Shown here: positions 23,790-36,605 of the stretch, one piece after another
Position numbering within the stretch: the first letter of the stretch is position 1
How the letters are laid out: every line of letters begins with the position of its first letter
From: Stenopsyche tienmushanensis
Taxonomy: Eukaryota; Arthropoda; Insecta; Trichoptera; Stenopsychidae
Length of the DNA stretch: 64,000 nucleotides
Assembly: GCA_008973525.1 (NCBI GenBank)
Contig: WACJ01000502.1
Location: 62,001 to 126,000, forward strand
Reading direction: 5' to 3'
Notes under the pieces: model-generated
Databases searched by the model: none
The model's input: the letters and a program-made list of their open reading frames with translations, nothing else
Told to the model about the DNA's origin: nothing
Program-made: the position numbers and the translations under genes

Positions 23790-24668
23790 ATTTTTAACAT
23801 ATTACTGCAAAATGTTATTTCATTCGTTAGATATAACTTCTCTCCACCTATCTGGTAACATTTTATTGCTTCTGTCATAAAACATCACGGACTTTGAACG
23901 AAAATATTGTAAAAGTCCATTTTTGACATCGTTTGCTTTGTGACTTTTCATATCTAAATAATGTTGCATAGATCTAAAGATATGTAGATCCGAAAGAGCG
24001 ATGCCTAAAGAACAAGGAGGATGTCAAATTGTCTAGGGGCGAGTATTGCGCATAATATAGTATTTATTGTTTGTCCAGGTTTAAGTGTTTCTAAATAAAT
24101 TATACTCTTGCATTCGGCCGGGTTTAGGGGTCGGTTTTACTACCTGACCCTTCGATAGCCATTGATTTTTGCGTCCATAATTAGAGTAAAGATCTCATTC
24201 CTCATCCCCAGTTATTAAGTTGCATAAAAACGGCGTTTTGGATTCCATTTTTAGAAGTTGAAGAAGTTATTTGAATGCGTTAATGCGGTCGCCTAAGTTC
24301 TCTTCGCTTAGCTCGTGCGGCACCCATATTCCTTATCTCCAGACCTTCCCGATTTTTTTCAGATTTATTTGAACACTTGACCTCGAGTATCCGAGATTGA
24401 CAGATATTTTTTAAATAGTTGCTGTTAGATTACTTTCGATTTCAGCAGTCAGTGTGGCGGCATCCGCCTTACGCAGTCTTCTACTTCCAGGGCTATTTTT
24501 TACATCAAAATTTCCAGATTGAAATTTCTGGAACCGATTTTGACATTTGCGAACACTCAAAATATCGCCCAGTATATCATAAATATTTTTAGTAGCGTGC
24601 GTTATAGTATATTTTTTGAGAAAATGATAAAGTATTAAATTTCGAATAAATTCTTCACTCGGTAAAAA
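23790..24668 (-). pseudogene. Degraded mariner transposase gene, nearly whole length of the domain order
   Basis: Read on the minus strand from about 24668, the sequence encodes most of a mariner transposase in order but broken by many stops and shifts. First come HTH-region residues (THATKNIYDILGD, then VRKCQNRFQKFQSGNFDV), then SPGSRRLRKADAATLTAEIE. Next are the linker motif corresponding to WVPHEL (here IWVPHELSEENL) and the first catalytic block (LITGDEE). After a collapsed middle come PPCSLGIALSDLHIF, equivalent to YSPDLAPSDYHLF, and the C-terminal MLPDRWREVI. These are established mariner landmarks. The likeness is to a different mariner lineage from the copy at 8744. Clear terminal repeats were not found. 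Confidence 0.85.
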
Positions 24669-27600
24669 TCGATTAATTATAAATTGGGTTATTAAATTTG
24701 AATTTTAAAAATCACAATTTATTCTTGATGAGTATAGTCACCGAAAAAGTACAAAACTCGACTTGAAAGTGCAACAGCTTAAGTGCAACTAAACCCCAAA
24801 AACAGTCAAGAAAAAAAAACGAAAAACATTTTGGGTTCTACTTACATATATTTAGCAAAATAATTTATGAGCTCATTTATTGAATTTTTTTTATATGGTA
24901 TTTAACAAAATCTTGGATAATGTTTATACCAAAGCATCGGAAAGCGCAGAAATTATAAATGGCAAACATAGATCAATCGTTTTTAAAAAGGGATATTACA
25001 TGCGTAAATACACATAGAAATCAATACAAAAAATCAATGCAATGACATTCATGTCATATGAATTATACTTATAATTATAAATATGGAGCTTTATTGATTG
25101 TGTTGTGGTCGCAGCATTAATAATATTTTTTTAATTGGTTCTCGATCGGATTGGACTTATATGCAAGGGAAACGGCTAAGGATGATTCAGATAAGGACGA
25201 CTTCCAGTGCAATATTTCAAGATTTGCCTGTCAGCACAGTCGATACAGGTAATTTGTTATGAAATAGATAAATTTCTGCTTAAATATCACATGGCGATAG
25301 TTGCAACGATTTAGGAACAGTGGAATGTTGTTTAAATATAACAAAAGTAAATTCAAATACTGTTTGGTCACGAACTGAGCCAATTGGTTTGCATTACTAT
25401 GCAAACATTTATGAAGAAAATATATTGTGTAATTTATGGCTTCGTTCGTGTTTTCTATAAATATTTTAAATTGTGTACGGAGAAGGGATGTTTTCGTTGG
25501 GGATATTTGGATTGGGCTTAAAGGTTTCGACGCTGTTCGCTTCAGGTCACCGTCGTAAATGTTAGGCAATAAACACAAGAGCCTTGACTTTTCAAGGCTC
25601 TAATATCAAGGTTGTTGGATGGTCTTTTATTACAATACTTGGCTAGAGTCTTGAATACAATTAGTTTTTAACATATTTAAAAATTGTTGAAGTGGGCCAA
25701 TGCGACAATGCTGGATCGATATGTCGAGGAAGGCTTTTTGCAGAAGTTTTCCGACAAAATATTGAGCAGCAAAGATTGAGATGAGCTGATGTAATCTGTA
25801 ACACCGCTCCGGGAAGCAATCCGGTAATCGTGGGATGGAAGCCTTAGTAAACACGTAACTAAGTATCAGGACGAGGTACAACTACCTACCTACTGCCTAC
25901 ATATTACTGCCCTTGAATGTGGAGCAGACGATATATAGACTTTTATGAAATACTCATCTGGCAGACTCATCTCTTTTGTTTTTGTATCAACAGCCTGCTA
26001 CAAAACAAACAATACCACTTTGTTGTTCAACCATTAATTTGGTTTTCTTCATATTTATTAATCCTCTGCGGAACGAATGGTGTCTGACGACTGTCATACG
26101 TTTCAACGAAATCATCCAGACCTTGAGACAAAAAAATCTATGACACTAATCTCTATTTGGCATGTCGAGCAAAAGCACTACGATCCAATCGAACAACTTG
26201 ATATGATTAAAGCGAAATCAATCCTTCCATAACAAACAACTTCCTATTTGTCCAATAAAATCAGTTTTAATAAGTCGAGCTTATGAAATAAAATATATAT
26301 AAGCCCATTGCAGACAGACAATTTCATAATTATGAGAAATTTCCACTGTTGTAATAAACCAAACAACGCGGCGTATCAAATCGCTTTGTTCTTATATTTT
26401 TAATGCACCGCATTATGTACTTTTATTGCAGAAATGCAATGCTCTTATAATTGTGGAACTGACTTTATATACACTTGTATACGATGGACTTTTTATTCGA
26501 AATCATTCCGTTTCTAGTGCAATTATTTGCACGTCAGCGGGGCTATTAATTTTAACCGGACAGAATTTGCCAACGATGTCAATGGTCGAATTAGCTAAAA
26601 TCATTTTTCAAGCACAACAGCTTAAATATGAATCAGCAATACCTATTTATGGTATATGAGTAATGAACAAACTGAAAGTTGAAAGCGCATTAAAAAATCC
26701 AAATTTACTTATATGTCCATTCCTTTTCCACGGGAACGCTCTAATGGCAAACAATTCGTTAAAGCTGAATGCAGAACTAGTTGAGTACATCTTATAATCA
26801 CTAGAATACATCAACTTTTGAACGATATTCCCACTTATTTCTGAACATCGGATCAATTTAAATTACAAAATTAAGGTCCAAAAATCTACATTTTTGAATG
26901 ATTTCGATGTTTCGTTAATAACATTGAATCTATCTATTTAATCGCAATTTAAATCTATACTCTTGAACTAAATTAATTTTAGCAAAATTATTATTTAAAA
27001 CCTTGCACGTAGTATAAGCAACCTTTCATGTATATTCAAGAAATGTGGATGTTTTTAAAGATTGAATTTTTTCTTTTGAAAGTATTAAACATTCTTTGAG
27101 ACGATCATTTTGATATTAATGAAATTCTGTCTATTCGAACTTTATAAAACGTCTTTAACATAAATATTTTTATTTGGACAATCGTTTCGGACTATCACCT
27201 TATCTTCTCCAATTTACATGATTTGGATTGACACTATAATTTTATGAATTTACTACGAATGTGATACATATATAATATTATGCCTCAATATATCATATCG
27301 ATTTTTCTGGAAATGAGAGAAATCTTGCATTAATGTATTATTTACCTTCTTACATATAATATATGATATGTATACATTTGATAAGATTTATTTTGATGTA
27401 GAATTTTTATCTTAAAAGTACATAATCATAGAGATATTTGTCAATATTGTCTAAAATCAGCAGCTTTCATAAAAGAAGACTCCAAAAATTTGTACGGTAC
27501 GGTAAATATAATTAGAACGCCTGGATTTTAACCCAAACTTTAATAAGAAAAGTCGATTTATCAAAGCACTATGACAACTATTGATCACATATATGTTCCA

Positions 27601-28000
27601 CCAAGTATTCTTAATAAGTTCAATTAATCTTCAATACTGCAAAAAATATCTTATTACAGATTTTCTATAAGACAGTAATAGTGCAAATGTAGCAATAAAC
27701 TATTCACTATAAACCTCATTCTTCTTGCATAACTTAGAACTATTACCATAGCAATCCAATTCATTGATATTTCCACCATCAAATATTTTTGAATTGCCAA
27801 TGTTAAGATATTTATCTAGATAAGAATAAAGGAAATCCTTGAGAATAAATTAAGCAACCTTGAAAAAGTGAAATATATAGATTATTTGCTGTTTATTCTT
27901 TGGTAACATGAAACTTTCTTTGTTCAAATTGAAAACATCTTCATTGCTTAAGCAAATATGTAAGCGACGGCTCCTAAGGACGATTAGAGCGGCTTAATTA
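24669..28000. other. AT-rich desert
   Basis: Frames at 25231-25578 (minus, 115 codons), 25630-25881 (minus) and 26426-26659 (plus) have no recognisable domains or splice context and are judged chance frames. No dispersed repeat of the families found elsewhere was spotted. Confidence 0.45.
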
Positions 28001-29126
28001 ACTAAATTTAAAGAATATCTCTCGTTATAAGCAGCGATGGATTTCTCGAGGATCCTTGAACTTTTCGTTGAATGTCACCCACAGAATCTGACGACGACAA
28101 CAAAGTATTTCCATAAATTTGATTGAATTTTATATGGAATCAATTACATTTTTTTGTTCTCTCTAAGATGAAACTCTTTCAATAAATTATGATTTTATAT
28201 GTAAATAATTTTATGCCCAAATCTTACAAGGCGCTCGTTCTGCGCTGCCCGAATGGATATTGAATGCTTTCGCCTTCATCAGCAAAATGAGCAGATTTAT
28301 CTTAATCAAAAATGTCAATTGGGGTCCACCAGTTCCAACTTTTTACGCAATCAAATAAATTTCATCCTTCAGCCGCGTAATTGAACCGGTTTCATTACAT
28401 CGAGCAATTTCAAATAATATTCTAGCTGATCGTAAATTCCGATCATGGAAGACTTCGTCGAGAACATTTCCTCACGAAATAGATACACCCAGTGTAAAAG
28501 TCATAATTCTATCCCAATAAGGATTGACCTTGCAGGAATTTTTGCCTATTTTGGCTAATATGCTTCCGATACTGTTATGTCACAAAGACAATGCTTAGCC
28601 GACATTTAAACGAGCCCAGGGTAAATTCCCAATAGAGCGAAACTTTGCAAACTAATATACATAGTTCACACAACATAATATGAAGCCACTGAAGCGTTCA
28701 TCTTTAGTTATGGGGAAAAAAGACGATGAATTGCTTTGTCTGTCATGTAAGGTATAATTGAATCGTGGAGCACTTTTGTATTGTTCGTCTTTTCAGAATA
28801 ATGAATGTTGCCATGTCGTTTTATCGCTTCCGAATGCTTGGCCTGATATTTAGCTATCCTTGATTTTTTTATATTACTTTTACTTGTGATGATAAATCGG
28901 GAAGATTAATACTTTCGATCAATCAAGTCAATAGTAAATTAAGTCAAACAGGCTTATCGATTATATATACATTGAGTAATTTTCAGAAAATAAATAATTA
29001 CTGATTAATAATTACTAATAAGCACTAAATATTACAAAAACGTTCAATAAACCATAGGGGGAAAATCAACTAATATACCTGTGTAAATAAATCAGTCGAC
29101 TACTCAAAGGTTTCCATAGACTTATA
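28001..29126. other. Mixed-composition stretch without recognised feature
   Basis: A less AT-rich part (about 28010-28650) contains no frame of note, and AT-rich sequence follows. Nothing else can be supported. Confidence 0.4.
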
Positions 29127-29490
29127 TTATATGTAATAAACAATATGGAACGGGGCGCTCTCGGGACAGAATTCCCGGGCCGTTCCCCACTCCCATGTGA
29201 TCTGTAGTGAAGACGAGCAGCAGTATGGAGTCCCTTGTATTTTATTTACGGAGAGAGCGATCACAGCTATGAGCCTGTGGGAAGGACGTCTTCTCGCAGC
29301 CAAGGCTATCCGACGACACAACTTTCCGCGCGTTACCACAACGAGAAGTGGTGCCCGCACAAGATCTATTGTAGATAGATGTCGTTAACAAGATGCAATT
29401 TGTCCACAGGAAGACATAAAACGACACCGTTAATCTGACACATTGCTTCCGAAGGAAAACAGATATTGCTGTTAATCTGACGAATTGCAT
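29127..29490. other. GC-richer island with hairpin and short direct repeat
   Basis: Starts with an imperfect hairpin in which GGAACGG (about 29149) pairs with CCGTTCC (about 29181). It ends with a direct repeat (GTTAATCTGACACATTGC near 29428 and GTTAATCTGACGAATTGC near 29471). Overlapping frames on both strands are a by-product of low stop density. It could be promoter-like or a short retroposon relic. Confidence 0.35.
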
Positions 29491-31252
29491 TTACACAAAT
29501 CAACAGCGGCTTTTGAATAATTATGATGTATATTTTAGTGTGTTTAATGTGTGCTTAGAAATGATTGTTTCAATTAGACAATCATTGCAGTAGGCTTTGT
29601 TTAGATTTTCAAATAGTTGATATCCTTGGAAAGATTTGCTTCTTCTATAAATTGAATAATCACATGCGATGCCTATTATCAGATCGACGAGAATGATGTA
29701 TCGTAGAGAATGAGCACACGTACATTACCACATAATATAATGTTTATTTAGTGTCCGAGCCTATGTTAATGTTATTCTGAAGAACCCATAGAATAATATT
29801 ATTAAATGGTGAAGAAATGGCTCGTTTATTTGTCGTTTTTCTTGAAGTTCGATGGGAGCCAAGTCACAAAATGTGCATCAAAATGGATAAACTTTGTTTT
29901 ATAAAGATACAAGGTTAAGCCGACATAACTTTAAGTCCGGCTATGTAAAGTTCTTCGAACTGTAGCCAATACAAGTCTGTGTTTTTTTAGTAGACTATGA
30001 TTTTGATATATGGATTTGATTTTCTCAACAAAAAATTGTCCTTTCGTTAAAAATGGAGCAATGTTTCGTCTTCTCTAGAAAATGTTAATTTCGCATTTTT
30101 ATATTCTACTTGGCAGCAATTACACGTATAACGGAATTTCAATGAAAAAGCACATTACTCTACTTTCCGCCCAATTTGTCAGGCTTTTTTCACTTCTGGC
30201 ACAAATTCCGCATCAGCATTTAATCAGCCGGTAATTTTGCTATAGTTTTCGCTTCCTTATCTCTTATTATTTTGCTGAATAAAAGCAAACACACTTATGG
30301 GAATTGGCGAACAAATATCAGGGAGATCACCGATGAATGTCGAGTAATGTCTGGTGAAAGGGTTGGAGGATGAAAAATGACGAAGGTCGATTCGTGTTGA
30401 GATACCTAAATTGGGTAATAACAACACTGCGGGAAAATGGCGCTCTCGCGACATTGAAACTTGAGCATTGTTTTCTTTCCAAATTATTTATTTCAACGCA
30501 TAAAAGAAAACGTCGAAGAACACAAAGGAAATTTTCATTTATATAAGAAAGTGTCAGATTTATATCCGGAGGTGTTTCGGATTATATTTGAATATGAAAT
30601 ATAATCTTATGCGCATGGCATTATGGACCAAAAAATGTGTAATCCATCATCTCAAGACAAAAGACCGCGAAGATTTTCGTCACTGCGACATATTTATGGG
30701 CGATTTTAGCTTTTGTTAAATAAGGAGAATTCGCAAAATTATGCACCCATGCGTTTGGCATTTGAATGCAAAGTTGAATAATGCAAGAGGTCTTTAAATC
30801 AACAACTTCCGAGGCGTTGCACATTCACGACGTGTCCTGTGCTACGGCAAATAAACCAAGTCGTACACCCCTTTCTCATTTGAATGTGAGGTGTGGTCCA
30901 AAAAAGGAAAAAACCTAATGCAGTGGATGCTATTGTGTCAGAAAAATGCATGATGACAAACTGGTGGAAATGTAGTGCTTCCGCAGAACAGTAAATCAGA
31001 AGGTGAGCCATTCAGAAAATTTCGCACTGCATTTCACAAATTCTGCAAGAAGCGCTTTGAAAATTGATTTCATTTGCTTTCCACAAAGGATCATAAATGT
31101 AAACTGCCCCAAATATATGGAACTGCAATATCAAGATTGACAAAGTCGTTGACTCTTCGAATATTACAAAATATTATGCAAATCAAATAAAGACCCCAAT
31201 TTTAATCGTTTCATTGTGATGAATTAATTTCTTTATTATGAAAAAGTATGTA
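29491..31252. other. AT-rich stretch without recognised feature
   Basis: Short frames on the minus strand (30257-30454, 30621-30824, 30799-31011) show no known motif. Confidence 0.45.
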
Positions 31253-31256
31253 TTAA

Positions 31257-31544
31257 CTCTTTGATTTGATTATCGTTCATACAAACCTAATTATCTCTGT
31301 CAATTTAATATATCAATATAAAAACATTCTCGATAGCACAATTTATCTTCGTTCATTTCTTCGCGCAAACATAAACAATACACTTGAAATCGATAAATTT
31401 GGGTTATCATTGTTAGTCGATAAATTTGGGTTATCAATCTATACAATCGTACAATGTACGCAAGACACTCTCTCCGTCTCTATATCTGCTCTTTCTGAAT
31501 TACTGAAATTCAATCGCATATACGCGACTGTACTCATCAAAAGG
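31257..31544 (+). mobile_element. piggyBac-type MITE, copy 2
   Basis: Bounded by TTAA at 31253-31256 and 31545-31548. The left end is CTCTTTGATTTGATTATC and the right end, reverse-complemented, CCTTTTGATGAG. It is the shortest complete copy (288 bp) because part of the left half is lost and only one minisatellite unit remains (CTCTCTCCGTCTC near 31470). It has a tandem duplication of the GATAAATTTGGGTTATCA block (starting near 31391 and 31421). Confidence 0.8.
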
Positions 31545-31548
31545 TTAA

Positions 31549-33667
31549 AAAGACAATAGTTGTATTAAAATATTATATATTAACGGGAACCCAAAAATAT
31601 TCGTGTATTTAGTAAAATAAATACAAAATTGATAATGGAGTAAAGATCTAAGATTTTACTTTGGAGTTAAAAAGGATACAACGCTTGGCAAAGTTTCGGG
31701 AAGTAAACAATACGAAACTCGTAATTCTGTTGTACCAAACCATATAAAATATGGTCACCATGCTTTACACTTAACATCCCATTTGACCAAGGAACTTGGA
31801 AGTTCCATCTAAAGGTCAAATCTTACACGACTACTTATCGGGGCTCGAAACTTTGATAAAGCCTGCAACAAATAAACGGCATTTCAAATAAATAAGCTGA
31901 TCAAACAGTCTGTAGCGTAAAATTTGTTTTTTGATTTTGCCAACAAACAAGCATTATTTTTATAGTTACCATAAGAAATTGCCTTTGAAGTAAAAAGTAC
32001 AACTGAAAAGCATTTAAGTGCTGGTTATTTGTTACGATTTCTTCCTTTTATATTTAGCTGCATCAGACTGCAGAATGCACTTCCGTGAAAAATCTGCGGA
32101 GGATGAAAATGCTATTTTTATTTCCAGAACATATATCGAGTAATTCTTTTATGCATCAGAGAAGCAATTGCGCTTAACACATCTGCCATTGTCCTGGCTT
32201 TTAGCATCCTTCCGCAGACGACATGCTCTCAGTCCAATAAGAATTGTTTATATTGAAAATTTATAGGTTTGCAATGACGTCAATGAAATATTCAACCTTT
32301 AAGCTAAAGGTCGAAACTTGAGCCAATTCAATGAACTCTCCCATTGTGGTATTTGCCATAATCAAAGCCAACGTTTAATATGAAGGAAATGTCACATTTA
32401 TAAAATTAGATTCCATTAAAACTCCTGAATATGTATACGATATTTGATAAGAATGAAGAACATCAGAATACGAATTTATACTGGAAAATCCAATCTGAAA
32501 TAAGTTTGCTATTTGTGCTCTATGAGAGGACATCAATCAAAATTGAGCGATTAGAAAAACGTTAGTGATAATGGATGTTGGATTGAGATATTAGGCGAAT
32601 TAAGATTCTACAATTATTTATACATTAATCACAGCTTCTGTCTTTTAGACAAATTAAATTCTATACATGTGAATCATTGTGTTTGGTAATCATGTGACAA
32701 ATTTACTTCTAGAGTTTCGGTTTTGCAACGAATTTTTTGATGAAAATATAATTTATAACTCAAATACTACAAGTTGAAAGTTTTAGAACGCTAATTTATA
32801 ATGTGCATAAATCTTTTGGGGAACGCTTTAAAAATTCATAGAATTATCGTATAAACGAATTCATGTTTTGAATTCGAGATATCTGGGAAATTATTTGAAA
32901 AAATGCGCACGTCATTGAATCTTAATAGATAATACGCACGTATGTTAATTTTGGAATTTGATTGCAAAAATATTTTTTATAAAATAAACAAGACACAGAA
33001 AGTTAAACCTATTGATCCATGGCGCTGTGAAGCGACGTGATGTTCATATAAAGCAGTAAAAATTGAAAGGGTGCAACAAGATCATAATCTAAATCGTACA
33101 CACGTCAAGCAATCGCAGATTTATCACTGTAACTCGACTCTCCATGGATGAATTCCTCATTATCAAGACATTTAAAGATATTTATACTAGGTGAGATGTT
33201 CATGGGATCCATTTGATAAAAGTTTAAACTATTAGAAAGATTTAATCAGAAACTCAAAGAGAAATGCTCATGTGTGCTCAATAGAATGGGGAATCATATT
33301 TCATCGTAACAATGTACGTTCTCATAGTGCAAAAATACCATGGAATTAATTCGGATGATCCTATCACATCTTCAATTTTTACTCTTGTATTATAGACTTG
33401 TGTGCTATTCTGAAATTTGAGAGAATTGTTTAAGCTCTATGTCTTTAATTACGCGATTCTTATATGATCTGATTGAATTTCTCAATCTTCCCAAATGCTA
33501 CTTTTTATTGATAATGAAATAATTTTGTATTAGAAGTCATTACAATAAAAGATGCTTATTTATCAAATTATATACTATATTACGAGGAAGTTTGCTTGAT
33601 ACCGATTTAAAAGCTCGAAAGAATAAAGTAGTTTTGTTTATTAATCAACGTAGCAGAGAACAAGCTT
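31549..33667. other. AT-rich desert
   Basis: No supported gene or repeat. Composition is slightly more balanced around 31680-32300 but carries no recognised protein-like frame. Confidence 0.45.
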
Positions 33668-33815
33668 ACCGATGTGAATTTATGATCGTAGGGTTTTCCA
33701 CTAAAAGCTCCATGGAAAATATATACTAAAGTGCAGCTCTTTCGTGATTGTCTGAGAAAATTCGGTACACGAGGCACTTTAATCCTACGATTATCATCTT
33801 TACGATTGTTTCCCA
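33668..33815 (+). repeat. Dispersed repeat D, copy 2
   Basis: Second copy of the repeat at 21838-21985, in the same orientation, with shared blocks CCGATGTGAATTTATGATC and ATTGTCTGAGAAAATTC. The likeness fades on both sides and no terminal repeats are evident. Confidence 0.7.
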
Positions 33816-34967
33816 AAATTGCTTTAAAATTTTATTTCATTAGAAATTTAATAATGGCGGAAACTTTAATGCTTTTCTCACCATTTCAAATGCTCCGTCC
33901 GTCCATTAAGCTATAAGATATTGAAAAATTTAATAAGTTCACAACAAATGTAATAAAAGCATAGACGGAGAGGTGATTTCAATATAACTTTGTTTGTAAA
34001 TACACATTTACCTTATGAGATCTATTTGGAATAGTGCAACAAAAGCTATATTCTGATCAGAAGCGAAATTTAGTGCTGGCGGTTCAAGCAACCCATGCAT
34101 CAATTTGTTTGTCTTATCGACTTAATAAATCTGCGATGTCAGTTGCCAATTTTCTGGTGCTGGTCGACGTTGGATTCCTTCTTTCTATTCATAGCTAAAC
34201 GAGATTTTCTCAAAAAAAAGACGGTTTTCAAGATCGAAAACATCGCGTGTTGACTTGCGTGTATTTTGAGAGAATATTCAAAACTTCCTGACAGATCGGT
34301 TTCCATTTGCGCCTATATAAAACATCGACCAACACAAAACATTCTTTTATAAACCCCATCAATTCACTAATTAATACAATATAAACTATGCATCGTAATA
34401 TACTTCCGGCCTAAAAAGATATTCGAGGAAGCACATTTCCAAACAGCACTTTCAACACCGGTTGTAGCAAAATAAACAAGGGTGTTATCGACATTATAAA
34501 CACGAAGAAACTCTATTACCATAAACACTACATTAGATAATAAATTTAAGGATTTCAGGAAAATGTATAAACAACAAAAAAATACACACTTCCACTTCCT
34601 CTCTGCCCACTCGAAAATCTTTAAATATTATTTAATGAAAAGCAACATCGTTTGTCATCAACTGTTCACCAAAATATTGATCTTTATATTGACCATTCTG
34701 TGCAAATGATAAAAGCAATTAGCACTTTTTAAATGGATTTTCTTGTTTCCTAAAAATCTAACAGATCCATTCAAATTAACAATAATATTTCAAAAAAAGT
34801 GTGTTATAACATTCGATGATCAATAATTCAGATTGCTTATGAATATAATATAATCTGAACATATCAGCATACTGATGAAAGTATCAAAGGACGCTTTTGA
34901 AACCTTTTTCATATGAAATTCGGTTGAATTAATAAAATATATCTGCTTTTCAAGAAATACAGTAGAA
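33816..34967. other. AT-rich DNA without recognised feature
   Basis: No frame, repeat or structural signal recognised. Confidence 0.45.
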
Positions 34968-34969
34968 CC

Positions 34970-35998
34970 TCGATTATCTGAACATAATTAGGGATGAAAG
35001 TAGTTCAGATAACGAAAAGCCGGATAATCTAAAATAATCATAATTGACAGGGAAAGTATGAATATTTTTTGAATTTGTCTAGATTTACATACACACATAC
35101 ATATAATAAATTATTTTTTATCAAATAAATCAATTATCGATTTTTAATTAAAGCTGGCTTTCATTTAGAAACTGCCAAATCGCGAATACTTTTGAGATAT
35201 ATAAGTTGTCCTGAATTACACTCTTCTTGGTTCTCAAGTCATTTCATGGCGACATATAAACACTGAAAAGCTTCAGAATGTGTAGGACCAGTATCTCTTC
35301 CCATGCAAATCTCTTCTTCGTCTTCTTGATCTTGTTCTTCTGTGACAGACATTTCTTTAATAATTCCTCATCATTAAAAATTTGGAATTCCAAGATCATT
35401 GCCATTGCAGTTTAACCACTCGGCTACATCTTCTTCGTCGTATTCAGCTTATAGATAAATTTGTGCTATTGTATCTGTAATGTGTCTATATCAGATTCTA
35501 TCGCGTTATTGGAACTTATTGATCTTTTCTAAATTTTAGTTACATGAATTTTTCATAGTTGACACGTTTAAAGCATTCCAACTATCTGCTGCGATGTAGC
35601 AACCATCTTTTAAATTTATCTTCTTGTAGAAGCTGATAATTGTTTCTTCATTATTTTCGTCTGCTAGCAATAATCGTTGAAGCATCTGATTTCTATATAG
35701 ATGTTTGAATGTTTCTATTACACCCTGATCCATTGACTGGTGGAAAAATTTTCACCACAAATATTTCATCGATCTGGTTTAAATTTTCTGTAGATGGGTG
35801 GGACGGTGCATTGTCTAGTAATAATATTTTTTTCCTCTTTTATCAATGTAGTTTTGATATTTTTTCTCTTTTGGTAGGAACTGTCTGAATACCATCGTTT
35901 AAAAAGTTCACCAACCAGGCTTTTTTTCTGATGATCATATTCAATTGGAAAGCTTTTAATATTTTTAAAGTATCTGGGATTCTTTAATTTTGCAATGA
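34970..35998 (-). mobile_element. pogo/Tigger-type transposon, one end and transposase remnant
   Basis: The end at 34970 follows TA (34968-34969) and reads CAGTAGAACCTCGATTATCT, a typical pogo/Tigger terminal sequence. A related motif (CAGATAACGAAAAGCCGGAT) appears about 35 bases inside. The transposase reads inward on the minus strand, so this is the 3' end of the element. The opposite end was not found; similarity stops near 36000, next to a GATGAT microsatellite and repeat E, so the element is truncated. Confidence 0.85.
35158..35998 (-). pseudogene. Tigger/jerky-like DDE transposase, C-terminal half
   Basis: The sequence encodes the catalytic and C-terminal part of a pogo-superfamily transposase of the Tigger/jerky kind, a nuclear DNA-cutting enzyme. 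Landmarks in order on the minus strand are KNPRYFKNIKSFPIEYDHQK, LLDNAPSHPS (the catalytic aspartate in DNAPSHPS, about 35792-35820) and, after a frameshift, MDQGVIETFKHLYRNQMLQR. A LADSWNSL-like block follows (IAADSWNALNVSTM), then an acidic run and the C-terminal SEAFQCLYVAMK, LENQEECNSGQL and LKSIRDLAVSK. The N-terminal CENP-B-like DNA-binding domains are missing and stops occur, so it is inactive. The family assignment is strong. Confidence 0.88.
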
Positions 35999-36004
35999 CT
36001 ATGC

Positions 36005-36040
36005 TGATGAACATCATCACTATGATGATGATGATATCAT
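36005..36040. repeat. ATG/ATC trinucleotide microsatellite
   Basis: Short run of CATCATCACTATGATGATGA-type repeats at the broken edge of the Tigger remnant. It accounts for part of the 166-codon minus frame here, which is a hybrid of transposase, microsatellite and repeat E sequence. Confidence 0.75.
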
Positions 36041-36119
36041 ATGTGAAATGAAGACCTTTTAGTAAGCATTTACAAAAATAAGGACATTCTGAGACAAAAA
36101 AATCTAACAATACATTTCC

Positions 36120-36605
36120 TTTAAAAATTAATATGTTACATAAATTACGCATATATTTTTTATTTAATTCAATGTCTATAAACATAAAGCAGACAAACTC
36201 AGTCATAACTTGAAGATAATAATAAAGGAAAGCGAATACAGTACAATATTCTTGCTCATGTGCCAAATATTATATCTCAGTGCATTATATTGACACAGAA
36301 AGTTTTGATTATTAAAGATTTTTGTATTTGAATTTTTATTGTAACCATTCAGAATTGAATCAATGATGGCGAAAATGGAAGCGTTTACTTTAACATATCA
36401 TTTTCGTCATAATATTTATAGATTTTTACTACATACTAATTTCCAAATTTAACATTTTTGTTTAAAAAACAGGATGAAAATGCGTAATTTGCTTACACTG
36501 TGTAGATAGTTTTTATCAATATAGCGATTTTCTTGAATGAATTTCACCACCCACTCAGGTAATTCCTTGAAAATGAATTTACAGTTTTCTCAGTATTTTG
36601 TGTAA
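36120..36605 (+). repeat. Dispersed repeat E, copy 2
   Basis: Second copy of the repeat at 15660-16140, with shared blocks CGATTTTCTTGAATGAATTT and GCAGACAAACT/GTAGACAAACT and similar spacing between them. The class is unknown. Confidence 0.6.

Noticed and set aside
35766..36266. 166-codon minus frame as one protein
   Set aside because: Only its second half is transposase; the first half is microsatellite and repeat E sequence joined by chance.
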